Shown: positions 47,501 to 58,790 of the stretch, piece after piece
How the letters are laid out: each line of letters starts with the position of its first letter
Position numbering within the stretch: the stretch's first letter is position 1
NCBI GenBank assembly: GCA_905178155.1
Contig: CAJINV010000008.1
Span: forward strand, 2,457,839 to 2,521,838
Length of the DNA stretch: 64,000 nucleotides
Origin: Amoebophrya sp. A120
Taxonomy: Eukaryota > Sar > Dinophyceae > Syndiniales > Amoebophryaceae
Reading direction: 5' to 3'
Program-made: the position numbers and the translations under genes
The notes under the pieces: generated by a model
The model's database searches: none
The model's input: only the letters and a program-made list of their open reading frames with translations
What the model was told of the DNA's origin: nothing

Positions 47501-50500
47501 CCTCCACCTCGTTTAACCACCTTTCCACATTCCCGCTCCTCGCTTTCAACGTGCGGTAGAAGTAAACTTCTTCCTTCTCCTCCGACTCCATGCCCAGAAT
47601 CTCCGCGCTGTTTCGGTCGACATTCGCAAATTTGAGCGTGTACAGGCCATCAAAGCACTTCCGTAAGTGCGGCCGCACCGCCTCAATCTTCCGGGCCTGC
47701 GCCAATATTTCCAGCAGCTCGTCGTTGGAGAGAAAGAAGAACCGGGGAAAGGAGAGTCTTTTCGACTGCAGGTAGTCTTCGAGGGATTTCTGGATCGTAT
47801 CCAGCGTCGTATTCCACTTCCGGAAAAGCTCCAACCGGGCGGCGTTGCTGTGCTGCTGTTGGTGCTGGTGTTGTTGGCCTCCTCCAGTTGTAGTTGTTCC
47901 CATCTGTTCGGCAGACGGTGGCCCACCAACCGGTGCTGTAGGTCCGGTACCGGGAGACGAAGCTGCTGCTGGCGCAACACCTACAACACCAGCTCCGATA
48001 CTATGTTCCTTCCCGCCGGGTCCACCAGCACCGCCTGCTCCTCCGTGCTGCAGCAGCTGCAAGCCGCAGGCGTGGTACGCGAGGTTGTTCCCCTCGGAGC
48101 ACTCGCGCATGATCATCTTCCAGTGCGTGTCGATTTCCGCGAATTTCGCGTTCTCCGTCGGGAGCTGCTTCTTTATGTCCACCGCGTGGAAAATCGACTC
48201 CAGGTACATCCAATTCTTCTGCAGGAACTGCCACTCCTCCAGGCAGTCGAAGAGAATGTTCAGGTCGGTCTGCCACCGTTCCACCTCCTCCTTCAGCGTG
48301 GGGTACAGGTACCGCGAGGAAAGAATGGTGCTGATCTGCACCAAGCTGTCCTCTAAACTCGGGATCACGTCCTCCGCCAAGTCGTTCAGAATGTAGACTT
48401 CTTTGCTGTCCTTGTAGGGGAGAAACGGCAGCTCCTTCTGGTACAGCCACAGCTCCTTGATCTTCGCAAACAACTGCTCCAGTTCCGCCTCCTGCGTCGC
48501 ACGGTTGCTGATCTCGGAGAGAGGCTCCAGCTGTTCATCCATCCTCTTGTCCAGTGCGTGCTGGAGGCTGAGGGAGGCCAAAAAAGAACTCGCGGAGTCG
48601 TGATAGCTGGAAGAGGCCGTCGTGTTGAAGGCGGCCGTGCTGGAACCGCCAGCCGCGGCTACAGCACTGTCGTGTTGTTGCAACTCCAGGGTTGAGGGGG
48701 CAGCAGCCGCTGCGGCTGCGGCGACAGCTGCTGCTGTGCCTGCGGTAGTTCCAGGAGGGCCGGATCCTTGCGGTGGTCCCGCGGTACTTGTTCCAACGTC
48801 CAATTTGTTTTGGACAAAAATCTGCTGGATTTGCTCCCAGTGGCGCTTTTTCAAATTTGGATTGCGCAGGGCGAGAACGACGGGGAGCAGGTTTTTCACC
48901 TTCTGCACTTCCTGTTTGAAAGCGACGACACAGGGGTTGCTGTCGACAGTCGTCGTCGTCGTCGTCGAAATTTCGGCGCCACCAGCTCCTTGCGTCGTGG
49001 ACGAAGAAGTGCCACTTTTCTTGTGCACGAACACAAAGGGCCCGAGATTGCAGTAGTTCCGCATGCTCGCTACAGCGACCTGGAAAAACCCGCCCACCTG
49101 CTGCGTCATGCTCTCGATGTCGATTTTGTCAAAGAAAATCCCCTGCAGCGTCTCGCGCTTCCCGATGGTTTTTTTCCACTTCTCCACCGCGCGCCAAAAA
49201 TTCGCCACTTCCAAAATACGCTGCTCCAGCTCGTCTACCTCTTCGAACGGGATTTATGAAATTGACAAATGCCTGGACTCTACAGCGTTCTTGGGAGGAA
49301 ATGTTCGTGATGCAACGTCCCCCTCCTGGAGCAAAGCAAGCATTGCCAGTGTTTGTAGATCGGCATCATGTTTGCCTATCTTTCTAGATCTAGAATAGCG
49401 AAAGTTTATGCTGCACCACGAAAGTGCTGCGCTTCTGTATCGAGCGATGTCTACCTAGCGCCCTGTTGATGAAGCTGCTGCTGCAAATGCTGGCTTAGAA
49501 TCCGCAGCCAGCTAAATGCATCCACTGGATTTTCGTCATCATCATCTCCTCATGAAATACAAAATCGTCGCACTGGAGCTGCGGTCGGGGCACTTTTCAA
49601 CATGATACAGTTGTCTCCACATTCAGCGTCCTTTGGTACCGATTGTACTTCTCCGCATTTTCGATGTGCTGCCGACACCGCTGCTCGTACTGCTGCAACT
49701 TTGCGAGAATGTCGTCCAGCGATTTCGGATCGTGCAGCATGTCAGCGGTTTGTTCTGTTGTAACGGTGTAAAAGTCCGCAGTAGATTTGTCACCGGACGA
49801 GTTGGACACCACGTAGCGCACGTCCGAGAACTCGTTCTGCATGTCCTTGTCCAGTTTCTGAAACTCGTCCCGGCACTTGTACTGCAGTTGCGGAATGTCC
49901 CGGGCAAGTTCCGTGGTGAACCTGGTTACGTTCGCCTCCACGGTCTCAGTCGACTGGGTAATCTGCGACCGTAGAGAGTCGCCCACCATCTCCAGCTCCA
50001 AAAACAAAGAGCGCGCCCGCACGTCCATCGTAAGGGTGTGCTTTTTTGCGATCTCGAAGAGGTCCAGAATGTAGTTGATTTTCCGCTGCACCAAGTCGGA
50101 GTTAAGCGACTGCAAAAAGTTGACGAACAGGATGTACTCATCGACGTTCTGGGGAAGTTTTGCCAGGCGGGCGTGCGCGTGCTTGCACTCCGCGACCAAC
50201 TCTGTCGCGAGTTGCACGGAATTCGTCGGGAGGAAGTCGGCCAGCAGGTCGTAGCACCGTTTCTGCATCGGTTGCAGCAGCTGTTTGAACTGCGCGGTGT
50301 GCAGTTGGAAAAAGTTCAAGTTCGAGGTCAGCGGCAGCTTCTTCCGGCAAGTCTCCTGCTGGTGCTCGTATTTCTGAAGCAGCCGGTTGTAGTCGGCGAC
50401 GCGGTCCGCTTTCTGGCCGCGGTCGTTGATGGCAGCCGTGTTTGGACTCTTCTTCATCATCCGCGCAGCTCCCTGCTGGTTGTGATGCGCAGCGAGGACC

Positions 50501-53500
50501 TGCGGGAGCCGAACAGGAACATACTTCTTCGTCGCGGACAGGAGTTGCTCCGCAGCGGCGGTCGTGTTTGATGAACTTTTCGCGTTTATTGTTAAAAACT
50601 GCTTTTCACTTGCCCCTCCGAGCGCACCTAGCGCAGACCCCCTGCGCTGTTTGTTCTTGAGGCTTTGCAGCATCAGCATCTGGTCTTGGTCGTCCCGAAT
50701 TTTTGCGGCCTCCGAATCTGGGTCGTAGCTTTCCTCCAAGTCCAGTTCGATGCGGACCTGCTCCATCGCGGCCGCGGACTCCAGAAGTGGCAAATCTAGC
50801 ATCGCGTTCTCTTTGTACTCGATCACGTAGGGCGTCAACTCCACGTTCAAATACGCCTCCACCCCCAGATATGCATCGCAAAACTATCATAACATTGACA
50901 TAGACATATTTGGCTTTGGCAATTGCATAATTGCTACAAGCTTCATCCCCGAGCAGCAGTATTGTGAAAAAGGTCGCAAAGAAAGCAACATGCCTGTCAT
51001 GCATCATTGCAGCCAGTACGGGCACGACACTTTTGCACAGGATACGAGCTCGAACAACTCGGGCAGCTCCTCATCGAGCAGCTTGTCCAGCAATATTTGG
51101 AAGAACGACCCGGATTCCGCGTGCACGATTGTCTGGAAAAACTGGTTCGCTTCCGCCACCTCCTGTTTATTTTTCTGCTGGAGTTGTTGTGCGGAGATCT
51201 TCGCCAGCACAGTAGAAGCTGCAGGAGTGGCACCCGAAGCTGCAGATTGATGCTCGGTGGCGCCATTCAGGAGTTGTGGTTGTGCAGAAGTAGGAGCAGC
51301 CCCCGAGGCGTTCTTGTTGCCTGCAGATGATATTAAAGTGCCACTATCTAGTACTACGCCTGCTGTTCTGGAGGCTGCACTAGAAGTAGTTGCACCTTGC
51401 TCGATTCCGAACTTCTCCAGAAATGCTTCCAAGTACTGAAACCGCGGAAAGCTCGTGACGAAAGAGACCGCGTTGTAAATGCTCTGTTCGATCTGGTCCT
51501 GGAACTCGACGAGGCTGGGAGTAAGCTCCAGCTCCAAATCGTGTTGGTCGGCCGGTGTCGAAGAATTTGTATTTGACAGAAAAACGCAATCGATCTTAAA
51601 CAGTGGGCGATTGTTCTTCGGCCCACCTCGCAGAAACAATTTTTCTGCACCAGAATTGTCAGCTCCAAACTTCCCGGCTCCAATACTCGTCGCTGGAGAG
51701 TGCAACAGCATCGGACCTCCAGCACCGCCCGCGACGCCAGCGCCCCCCAGCAAGTTCCCGAACCCACTTTTGTTTAACGCCGTGAAACCCTGTGCTGCGG
51801 TCTTCCGGGGGCTGTGCATCGGAGAACGAACCCCTCCTGCGGCGGTTTTGCGCTTGTTTTGCTGCTGATGCGAAGCAGCACTCGCCATCTGCTCCTCATG
51901 CAGCTGCTGCTGCTCCTCTGCCTGCCGCTTGATCTCCAGTTCGTACTGCTGCTGAATCTCCCGGTCCTTTCTTTCCAGCGATTCCAAGTCGTGGGGTAAG
52001 TCCGCGATGATCGCCTTAGGACACCAGTAGGCAAAAACGCCTCCGGGCGAACCTGGAGTCATCGGAATCCCAACCTGTAGATTCCTACCGTACTTGCGCA
52101 AAATGTTGAACAAGTGCTTCACCGTGTTTGTGCAGATGTTCAAAACCGTTCCGTCATACACGAGCTGGACCAACCGGATGAAGCGAAATATTCGCCGGCA
52201 CTGCGTGCGGCGAGTCGCGCGCTCCGTGTACGACTGGTTCTGGCTCGCCTCCTCCCGCATTTGCTGCAAAGCCTGCGGCGAAAAATCCGGCTCGACCACA
52301 GCGAGCGAGGAGGAATTCATATTCTTGCCTTGTTGTTGATACTTGTTACCAATATTGTTGTTCGTGTTCCTCTGCGGATGAGCGACATCTTCCTCTTCTT
52401 GAAGATCCTCGTTGTTCTCTTTCACATTGTTCGACGTCCCCGCTGGTACTATCGAGCCACTCGCAAATCCGTTCTGCTCCAGAAAGCGCTGCAGGGAAAA
52501 TTCACAACAGCCTTCCATCTCGTCCTTTAAGAACACCCAGAGCTGCTCGAGCTCCTCCCGCACCGTGGTTCGGAGAAACTCCTCTTGCTTCCGCTTCCAC
52601 TCCTCCAAACTCCAAATGCCCGCCTTCTCGTCATCCGCCGAAAGGTACGCGCTCTGTTTGTAATTACTCCGCTATCGGGTGGAAAAACGTACGCAAGTAC
52701 TTACCCATATACCATCATGAGCGTATCAGCATCTTGCGGATTTGCATTTATTGCATATGACATTATCTTAGAGCGCCCTCATACGCTTTCGCAAGAGAAG
52801 TCAAAATGGCTTTGTGATTGTGATACAGCTGCGCTCCTTGACGTGGTCACGTGTGACTCTCAAATAAATATCTAGGATTTTAGGGTGTAAGTAGTTACAG
52901 CGTTTGCCTCACAATATCCGTTGCGACTTTGTCTTGGTCGCGAAACTGGCCGGGAAAAACGCAGCCGCCTGCGTCGCTCGACCTGCAGCTCCTCCTGGAG
53001 AGGAAGGAACAAAACCTCCAGCTCCTCCGGTTCCCCCGAAGGCCACAGCGCTAGTATTGACAGCGCCGGCAGGAGCCGCAGTGGCCCGTCCAGCATTATT
53101 CAACATTCCGCCAAGAAACGATCCGGCGGCCGTGTTGGTCTTGAAAAGCGAGGAGGACATTGTGGTGCCACCAGCTCCGCTCCCACTTTGGTGTGTTGTG
53201 GTCAGCATCTGCGGATACAAGAAGTTCGGGTTCCCGGTCTCCGGAAACGCCAGCAGGCACAGACTTTCCTCCACCATGCTGCAGGCCGCTCGGATGCGCA
53301 GCAACGCCGGCTGGAAGCAGTCCGCGTCGAGAGAGAACAGAGCGCTTTTTACCCGCCGCTGGTTGCGCTCAAACTGCTCCCTTTTCGAGATCTTCTTCCA
53401 CAACCGGAACTGGCGCCACTTCTTGAATTTCTGCACGAACGGGATCTTCTGCAGCTGCGCGTACTGAAACTGCTCCCGTTTCCACTCCTCGATGGTCAGA

Positions 53501-54960
53501 AACTCCTTCTCTGTCGTCATCACGTTCGACGTGGCTGAAGAGGACGACGCGGCGGATGATGAAATTGCTGGTCCGCCGCGGCCGGCGCTTCTCGGCGTGC
53601 GAGACGTGGCCGACGCGCTCGCCGCGGCACGACCAGTTCCAGAGGAGGTCGTGCCCCGGTCCATGTCCCCGAGGTTGTTTTCTTCACCAACATCCCCCAG
53701 CACGTGATCCGCTTCCACCATCTCCACCTTCCGCGTGTGCACGACCCCGCGCAGGCTCAACGTGAGGAAATCACAGGGGTTGATCTCGGAGTAGGGCACA
53801 ACCTCGTACCGGTACGGCTCGTCCGGGAGCCGGTTCAAGTAACAGAACTCGTCCTTCAGGTCCTCGTGGCGCTCTAGAAAGGCCACGAAGTGCAGCGGGT
53901 CCACGTCGAATACTCGTTTTGGAGGGGCGGAGGGGGCTGCAGAGGAAGCTCCGGAAGCTTGGCCTTCAGTTCCTCCACGGCCGGATCTAGTGTTGTGCCT
54001 ACCACTACGCGCTCGTCGCGGGGATCCATTTGCATGATCTGCACTCGTGGAGGCCACGTGCTCCTGCAGCGGACTAGATGCTGCATAGCTTTTCGCTTTC
54101 GTTTTATTTCCCCCCACAGGACTCCTCGCATCTTCCTCTTCGCGTGCCAACGATGAAAGCAGCGTTGGGTTATTTTTCATCTTCCTTCTCGCGAAGGCAG
54201 TGCTGTCGCCAGGTCTAGTACTCGGCGACAGAGGAGACGACGGCTCCTGGAACTGCAGCCCACGCGGCCCCTTGTCCACCGAAGGGCTCGTCGCGTCATG
54301 ACGGTGCTGGTGGCTCCTACTCTCCCCACCTCCACCTGCAGATGGTCCTGCCACTGGAGGCGGATGGTAATTGTCCCCGGCGAAGTGCAAATAATGCGCA
54401 TTCTTGACGCTCGCCGCACTCACGGGTCGTTTTTGCGGCGAAATAATCCGCCTCGTCGCCAAGGAGGCCGTGCCCGGTCGCGAAATATACCCCGAGGTAG
54501 ACGGTCGGGAATTGCTGCCGCCTGCTGCAGCAGGCTGGTGCGCGCCAAGACCTCCAGGTATGAAAGTAGTGCTGCCAATGCCTTGTTCTTGAGGCTGATC
54601 ATTTGTAACATCGGTCCTTGCATAATTCGCTTGATTGGTTGTCGTGTTCCCTCCGGTGTTCCTTTCCTGCGCGCTTGGTGGAGATGCAGCACCAGCGACA
54701 GAAGAGACAAACGGCGCTACGTTCGTGTGAGGGCGCAAAAAGGCTGTCCCGTTCGCAGCCCGTGTTCCCGGAGGCGGTCTTGGTGTGCGGCGGGGTGTAA
54801 GCTTCGCACCGGCGTCTTCGCCTCGACCAGTTCTCGGCGTTGCAACCAAGGGTGGCTGGTCACCTTGCCGGTACAAGCGGCTTTGCAACCCCTTAGCCTC
54901 AATATCCTCAAACGAGAGCGCGGGAAGCTGAAATTTTGTTTTATCTCCAGGGGTCGCCAT
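32577..54960 (-). CDS. Axonemal dynein heavy chain, inner-arm type, about 6,900 residues, seven exons
   Basis: ATP-driven microtubule motor of cilia and flagella. Exons 54960-52913, 52651-51045, 50864-49609, 49238-41536, 41268-36230, 36057-33152 and 32729-32577 sum to 20,712 nt and keep phase throughout. The N-terminal region (HEDLKDEFCYLNRLPDEPY, then IPFVQKFKKWRQFRLWKK) is that of single-headed inner-arm chains (DNAH1/3/7/12 group). AAA1 P-loop GPAGTGKTES (about residue 2,620) with Walker B CLDEFNRI; AAA2 GQTLSGKT (about 2,990); AAA3 GEAGVGKS (about 3,790); AAA4 GVGGSGRSS (about 4,240); stalk coiled coils at about 4,650-4,720 and 4,840-4,900; C-terminus YTCPLYKTVSRKDF. Usual length is 4,000-4,600; the excess is Ser/Gly/Ala/Gln inserts between domains. 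Introns 2 and 4 are introner elements. The last donor (GTTGGC) and the start at 54,960 rather than 55,005 are my choices. Confidence 0.92.
41274..41535 (-). mobile_element. 262-bp introner element forming dynein intron 4
   Basis: Bounded by perfect 5-bp duplications TTGCT (41,269-41,273 and 41,536-41,540, plus strand). Ends are inverted: TATCAAATGTAAAA then TGTCTGGGTCTGGAAGA on the left, and TATGGATTGCAAAA then TGTCTGGGTCTGGAAGA reading inward from the right. The interior, with repeated CATGACA/TGTCATG words, matches the element at 62,711 in opposite plus-strand orientation. Deleting the element plus one duplication joins DSN to TPMQLVFFGDA in frame, where dyneins are conserved entering AAA4. 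The exact splice sites are uncertain: a GT-AG pair (upstream GTACAA, ATAAG) is also in frame. Confidence 0.92.
50870..51044 (-). mobile_element. 175-bp introner element forming dynein intron 2
   Basis: Plus-strand ends are TATGCATCGCAAAAC and, inward from the right, TATCCTGTGCAAAAG, sharing TATNNNTNGCAAAA. Flanking 5-mers on the coding strand are GCTCG and TCTGG, a decayed duplication (3 of 5). Deleting the element plus one 5-mer gives FELGVEAYLNVELTP in frame. A GT-AG alternative (GTATCC to GGTGGAG) is also in frame, so RNA evidence is needed. It shares its right end with the partial element at 1-38 and its left end with those at 58,526 and 58,996. Confidence 0.8.
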
Positions 54961-56224
54961 TTTGATTTTTTCGATGGCATTTCTATAGAAAGGGCAAAGA
55001 TCCACACAGCAGCAGCATATCGACCTGCTTCTGTCTGTGGTCTTCTCCGGCAGAAGCTTACAACTTCATCGCCAACCGCAAAGCAATACGAGACTCTTCG
55101 GTTTCTTTCGCTGCACTCTCTTGCGCGTGAAGGTGAACGCGAGCCAGGCTGCTCTGCAAAGCAATTATATCTCTCGAGGGCAGGAGAAGGCACGACTTAG
55201 ACTTACAACAGGCTGCAAGCGCAAACACCCTTCCCGCCAACGAAGCAAGGCCGCGGCTTCCACGGCCATCGGCAACTCCAGTCCCTTCGCTGCTGGCTTT
55301 TCCGCCGGACGAACAAAACCCAAAGTCGGTGACCAGAATTTCGTTTGCTCCCTGCCGTATCTTTGATCGAAAGCTTGGGTTGGCGGAGACGGCTGCCGCG
55401 TATGGCTCTTTTCGTTTCTACATGCCAAAACAGCTGCGGTAGCTGGTGACACTTCACAAATTAATTGAGATTCATTCTGTCACCGCACAGAACGGTCACA
55501 TGCCACGGTAATGCCGTTCTGAAAAAAGCGTGTAGACCACATCATACAGAAATGAAACCTTATCTTTGGGAACGACTCCTGTGTCTTCCTGTGAAACTCC
55601 GGCTCCGCATTTTTTTGTTGCCGCGCATCATTTTATCAACAAGTTTCGCTTCGCGGTAGGGAGAAGCACTTTTGAATTTAGGGATAGATGATTCAACACG
55701 TGACTGGTTTTCACAACCGTCTTCTATCGATAAACCACTGTAACTGGATGTAAAATTGAAATCATGTAGCTTGCGTCTAATCGTCGTTCTTGGCTTGCTC
55801 GACATACGATACTTCCAGTTGCGATAAAAAAATCATAAAACTGATCCACTTCGCCTAATTCCCCGGCGCCCCTGTCGTCCCGGCAGCAGTAAATGCGAAG
55901 CGAAACTGTGGCCGTGCGGGCGCAGCGGAGAATGCCATGGGAGATTGACGTCCGATCGTGGGAGAAAGTGCACCGGGCCGGGCAAAATTCCCGATGCCAA
56001 ATTTCACTGGGGAGGCGAAACCAATCTGTGTTGTATGATAGAGGTTGGGTTTGAGATTACATTTACAACGAATGGCTGGACAGCTTTATGTATCTGTATG
56101 CTCGCCTTGTTATGCACTCACACTCACACTCACGCAGCAAGCAGAAATAGGAAGAGCAGGTCGGAGATCCTACCCTCATCTATTTTTCCAACCCGTTAGA
56201 TTTATTCCCACACTATGTATACAT
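54961..56224. other. Intergenic, dynein upstream region
   Basis: About 1.26 kb between the dynein start and the stop of the next minus-strand gene. Overlapping short frames occur on both strands (for example minus 55,203-55,457) without recognisable content. The region should contain the dynein promoter, but I see no TATA box or other motif I would defend. Confidence 0.4.
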
Positions 56225-58193
56225 TTACCATACTTCATGCAACAGAACCAGCAGCGTTCCTTTCTGTACCGAGGGCTGAAACTGCGTCCCGACCCGTATC
56301 GAGGGCTGCGTGTAGGTTGCATTCCCCTGCTGCTGCTGCGTAGGATTCGCCGCGGACCCACCCGGGCCGTAATTTGGATTTCGCCCTTGCGTGGAAATTC
56401 CTGGAAAATAGAACCCCACAGAGGACTGCTGCTGTTGCTGCGGCGGGTTCCCTGCAGTCATCCCCGAAACGCGCGGTGGCTGCTGGGCCGGTGGTCCTCG
56501 TGACCCCTGTTGCGAAGAGGATGACTCTGCTCGCTTCACTTCAAACGTGATAGTATTGGTTCCCGGTGTAGTATCCGGTTGTTGCACTGCTTTCTTGCTC
56601 CCGTCCAAACCCGCAGTACTGTCTTCAATGACTGCACCTGCGGGGTGGAACCGTGGAAATAAAAGGTGAGCAGATCGATATTTTCTTTTTCACCGACTGC
56701 AGAAATGACATTGGATGCGAAAACCAACGCACAGCTAAAGCTGTGGCAGCAGCAAAAGCATTGCCACTAAACTACTACAAACAATACGACACGATCACGT
56801 CCTGCTCGTACCTGGCACATCACTGTCACTACTGCATCTGCAAAATAATCATCTTCATCGAGAGAGTCAGTTATTTTCCAATCCTTCTGCTTCTAAAGAG
56901 AGCGTAAAACTTGCACCCTCTCGTCAAGAAATAGCAGTAGCTTTAACTTCATACTGGAAAGCATCGCGCCACTGGTCCGCGGTTTCGTCGCGCCGTAGCC
57001 CGGAATAGTTCTGTCTAGCCCCGGACTCCGCATCCGTGGGTTACTGTCGCTCAGCATTGTTCGCTCCATGTTGTTATCCCGCACCGCTGGTGGAGGCACC
57101 GCAGGTCGGGAGGGCTTGCTGTGATATTCACAGAACAGGTAAACATACACTTTCCGGATCCCTCCTACGTACGCATCTCCATCGCGGAAACCGATTTACA
57201 ATATCGAAAGACCACAGTTGTGCCTTTCCACCCCTTCTGTACTGTCATACATGAACGTGAAGGACAAATTCAAAGATGAAATTCTACCTGGTATAACATC
57301 ACATATCAAGAAGTCTCTGTCGGTTGTTGTACCTGGCAAAATTTCCGGGAGACTGTGGCAAGTAGGACGCCTCGAATGCGTTCGGATTCAAAGTCATGCC
57401 CTTCGCTTTGCTGCTGGCACGTGATCCCCCCGTCGAATCCTCCATGCTGGCCCTGACAAAATTCATGTTTCGAAAACATCACTCGAAGCGCTCTTCTGTC
57501 GTCGTGCAAGAAACTGCTCGGCTTGGTATCTATATGCTCGAGTGGTACCCTCGCTGTTGCAGCTCAACCTACTGCTTGCGCTGCTGCTGCTGAATAGTAC
57601 TACTACTATACATACTCGGGTGGCTCGCAAACATGCAGCACCTTCACTGAGCATCGCTGTGCTCCTGTTGCGTCAGGACAACATTGACTTATGGATGAAA
57701 ACAAAACGAGGAACAAGCCCTTCTTCGAAGTATCATACTTCTTCGACTGCAAGCCGCTTGCCGTTCCTGTAGACGGCGGCACTGTAGTACCCGTGATCAA
57801 GTCAACAGGAGCTCCTGCTCCAGGTGCAGCTGCTCCCGAGGTGGTGCTGTACGCCCCACCGTAGCCAACCGCGCTGCTCCCCGCGGTGGACATTGCTGCA
57901 CCGTAGCCGTACCCACTCGTTGAAGCACTTCCGATGCTAGCATGATACCCCGTCGGCACGTTCTTCAAAAAGTCGACCTTGCCCGATCGGAAACGGAGGT
58001 TCTGGTGCGAGTTCAGGATGCCGAACGCTTTCCAACTTGCGTTATACAGTCCGTGCTTGTCCCGCACGTTCTTCCAGGTGTAGATCGCGGTCGCGACCAC
58101 CGAAATCAGAGCGTATGGGGCGGACAGAGAAAAGACACGCAGCGTGACAAGTGTGGTTCTACTGTAGTGATTGGTCGTGCTGCAGTCCAGCAC
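56225..58193 (-). CDS. Membrane protein with Gly/Tyr-rich segment and Gln-rich tail, function unknown
   Basis: Four exons with GT-AG introns and agreeing phases: up to about 58,165-57,739, 57452-57333, 57118-56955 and 56637-56225. Exon 1 has a membrane segment (RVFSLSAPYALISVVATAIY), then TWKNVRDKHGLYNASWKAFG, then a Gly/Tyr/Ser/Ala-rich run. Exon 2 carries GMTLNPNAFEASYLPQSPG. Exon 3 carries MERTMLSDSNPRMRSPGLDR. Exon 4 begins SAVIEDSTAGLDGSKKAV and ends in a Gln/Pro/Asn-rich tail and LLVLLHEVW. The 58,193 Met is probably inside an intron: an acceptor (CTACAG) lies just downstream, and upstream frames near 58,330-58,500 (a coiled-coil-like MTDKLEKLEDV) may be an earlier exon. No family recognised. 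Confidence 0.55.
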
Positions 58194-58525
58194 CCCGCAT
58201 CAACAACAAGACCTCAACCGGACCGCGGGAGGTTCTTGTCATCCTAGTAGTACCCACATGAGCGATTGAATTCATCTGCATGAAGATGGACATGCAGTAA
58301 AGTAGATTTATTGCCACAGCCAGGACGGTGTAGCATTTTTCCGCTGCTCCTCCTGCTTAGTCTTTAGAAAAAGGAATAGTCAAACGAAGAAGCACGTAAT
58401 CAAAAAGCGCCAGGTGTTGCCGTTCTGCGCAGTATTTCTCTCTTCGTACGTCCTCCAATTTTTCCAGCTTGTCAGTCATCACGTTCACGTCGCTGCACCT
58501 GCAATGATTGTGTTTCGTGAATAAA

Positions 58526-58566
58526 TATGCATCGCAAAGAACATGTCTGGGTCTGGATGACTGCAG
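58526..58566 (-). mobile_element. Relic of an introner end
   Basis: Reads TATGCATCGCAAAGAACA then TGTCTGGGTCTGGATGA. The first block is the tip of the 50,870 element; the second is the inner block of the 262-bp elements. This joins the two subfamilies in one terminus. I could not find the matching opposite end or a duplication, so it is a truncated or decayed copy. It lies in a probable intron upstream of the 56,225-58,193 gene. Confidence 0.6.
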
Positions 58567-58790
58567 GACCTGTACATGCTAGGCCGAGGTGGCTGTGGAG
58601 AGCGTAACGCATGTTGGGAAAGTAGAGCGTCGCTTCTTTCTAATGTGCAAATGCTAGTAATTTCTAACACAGAATTTACGTAACGCGCAGCTCCCCAGAA
58701 ACTTCAACTTGTTATTCTCGGCTATCTGCTCCTGCAGGAAAATCTACCACAAGTAGATCGGGCCGTACTAATGTCAGCCCTGCCAGTATG

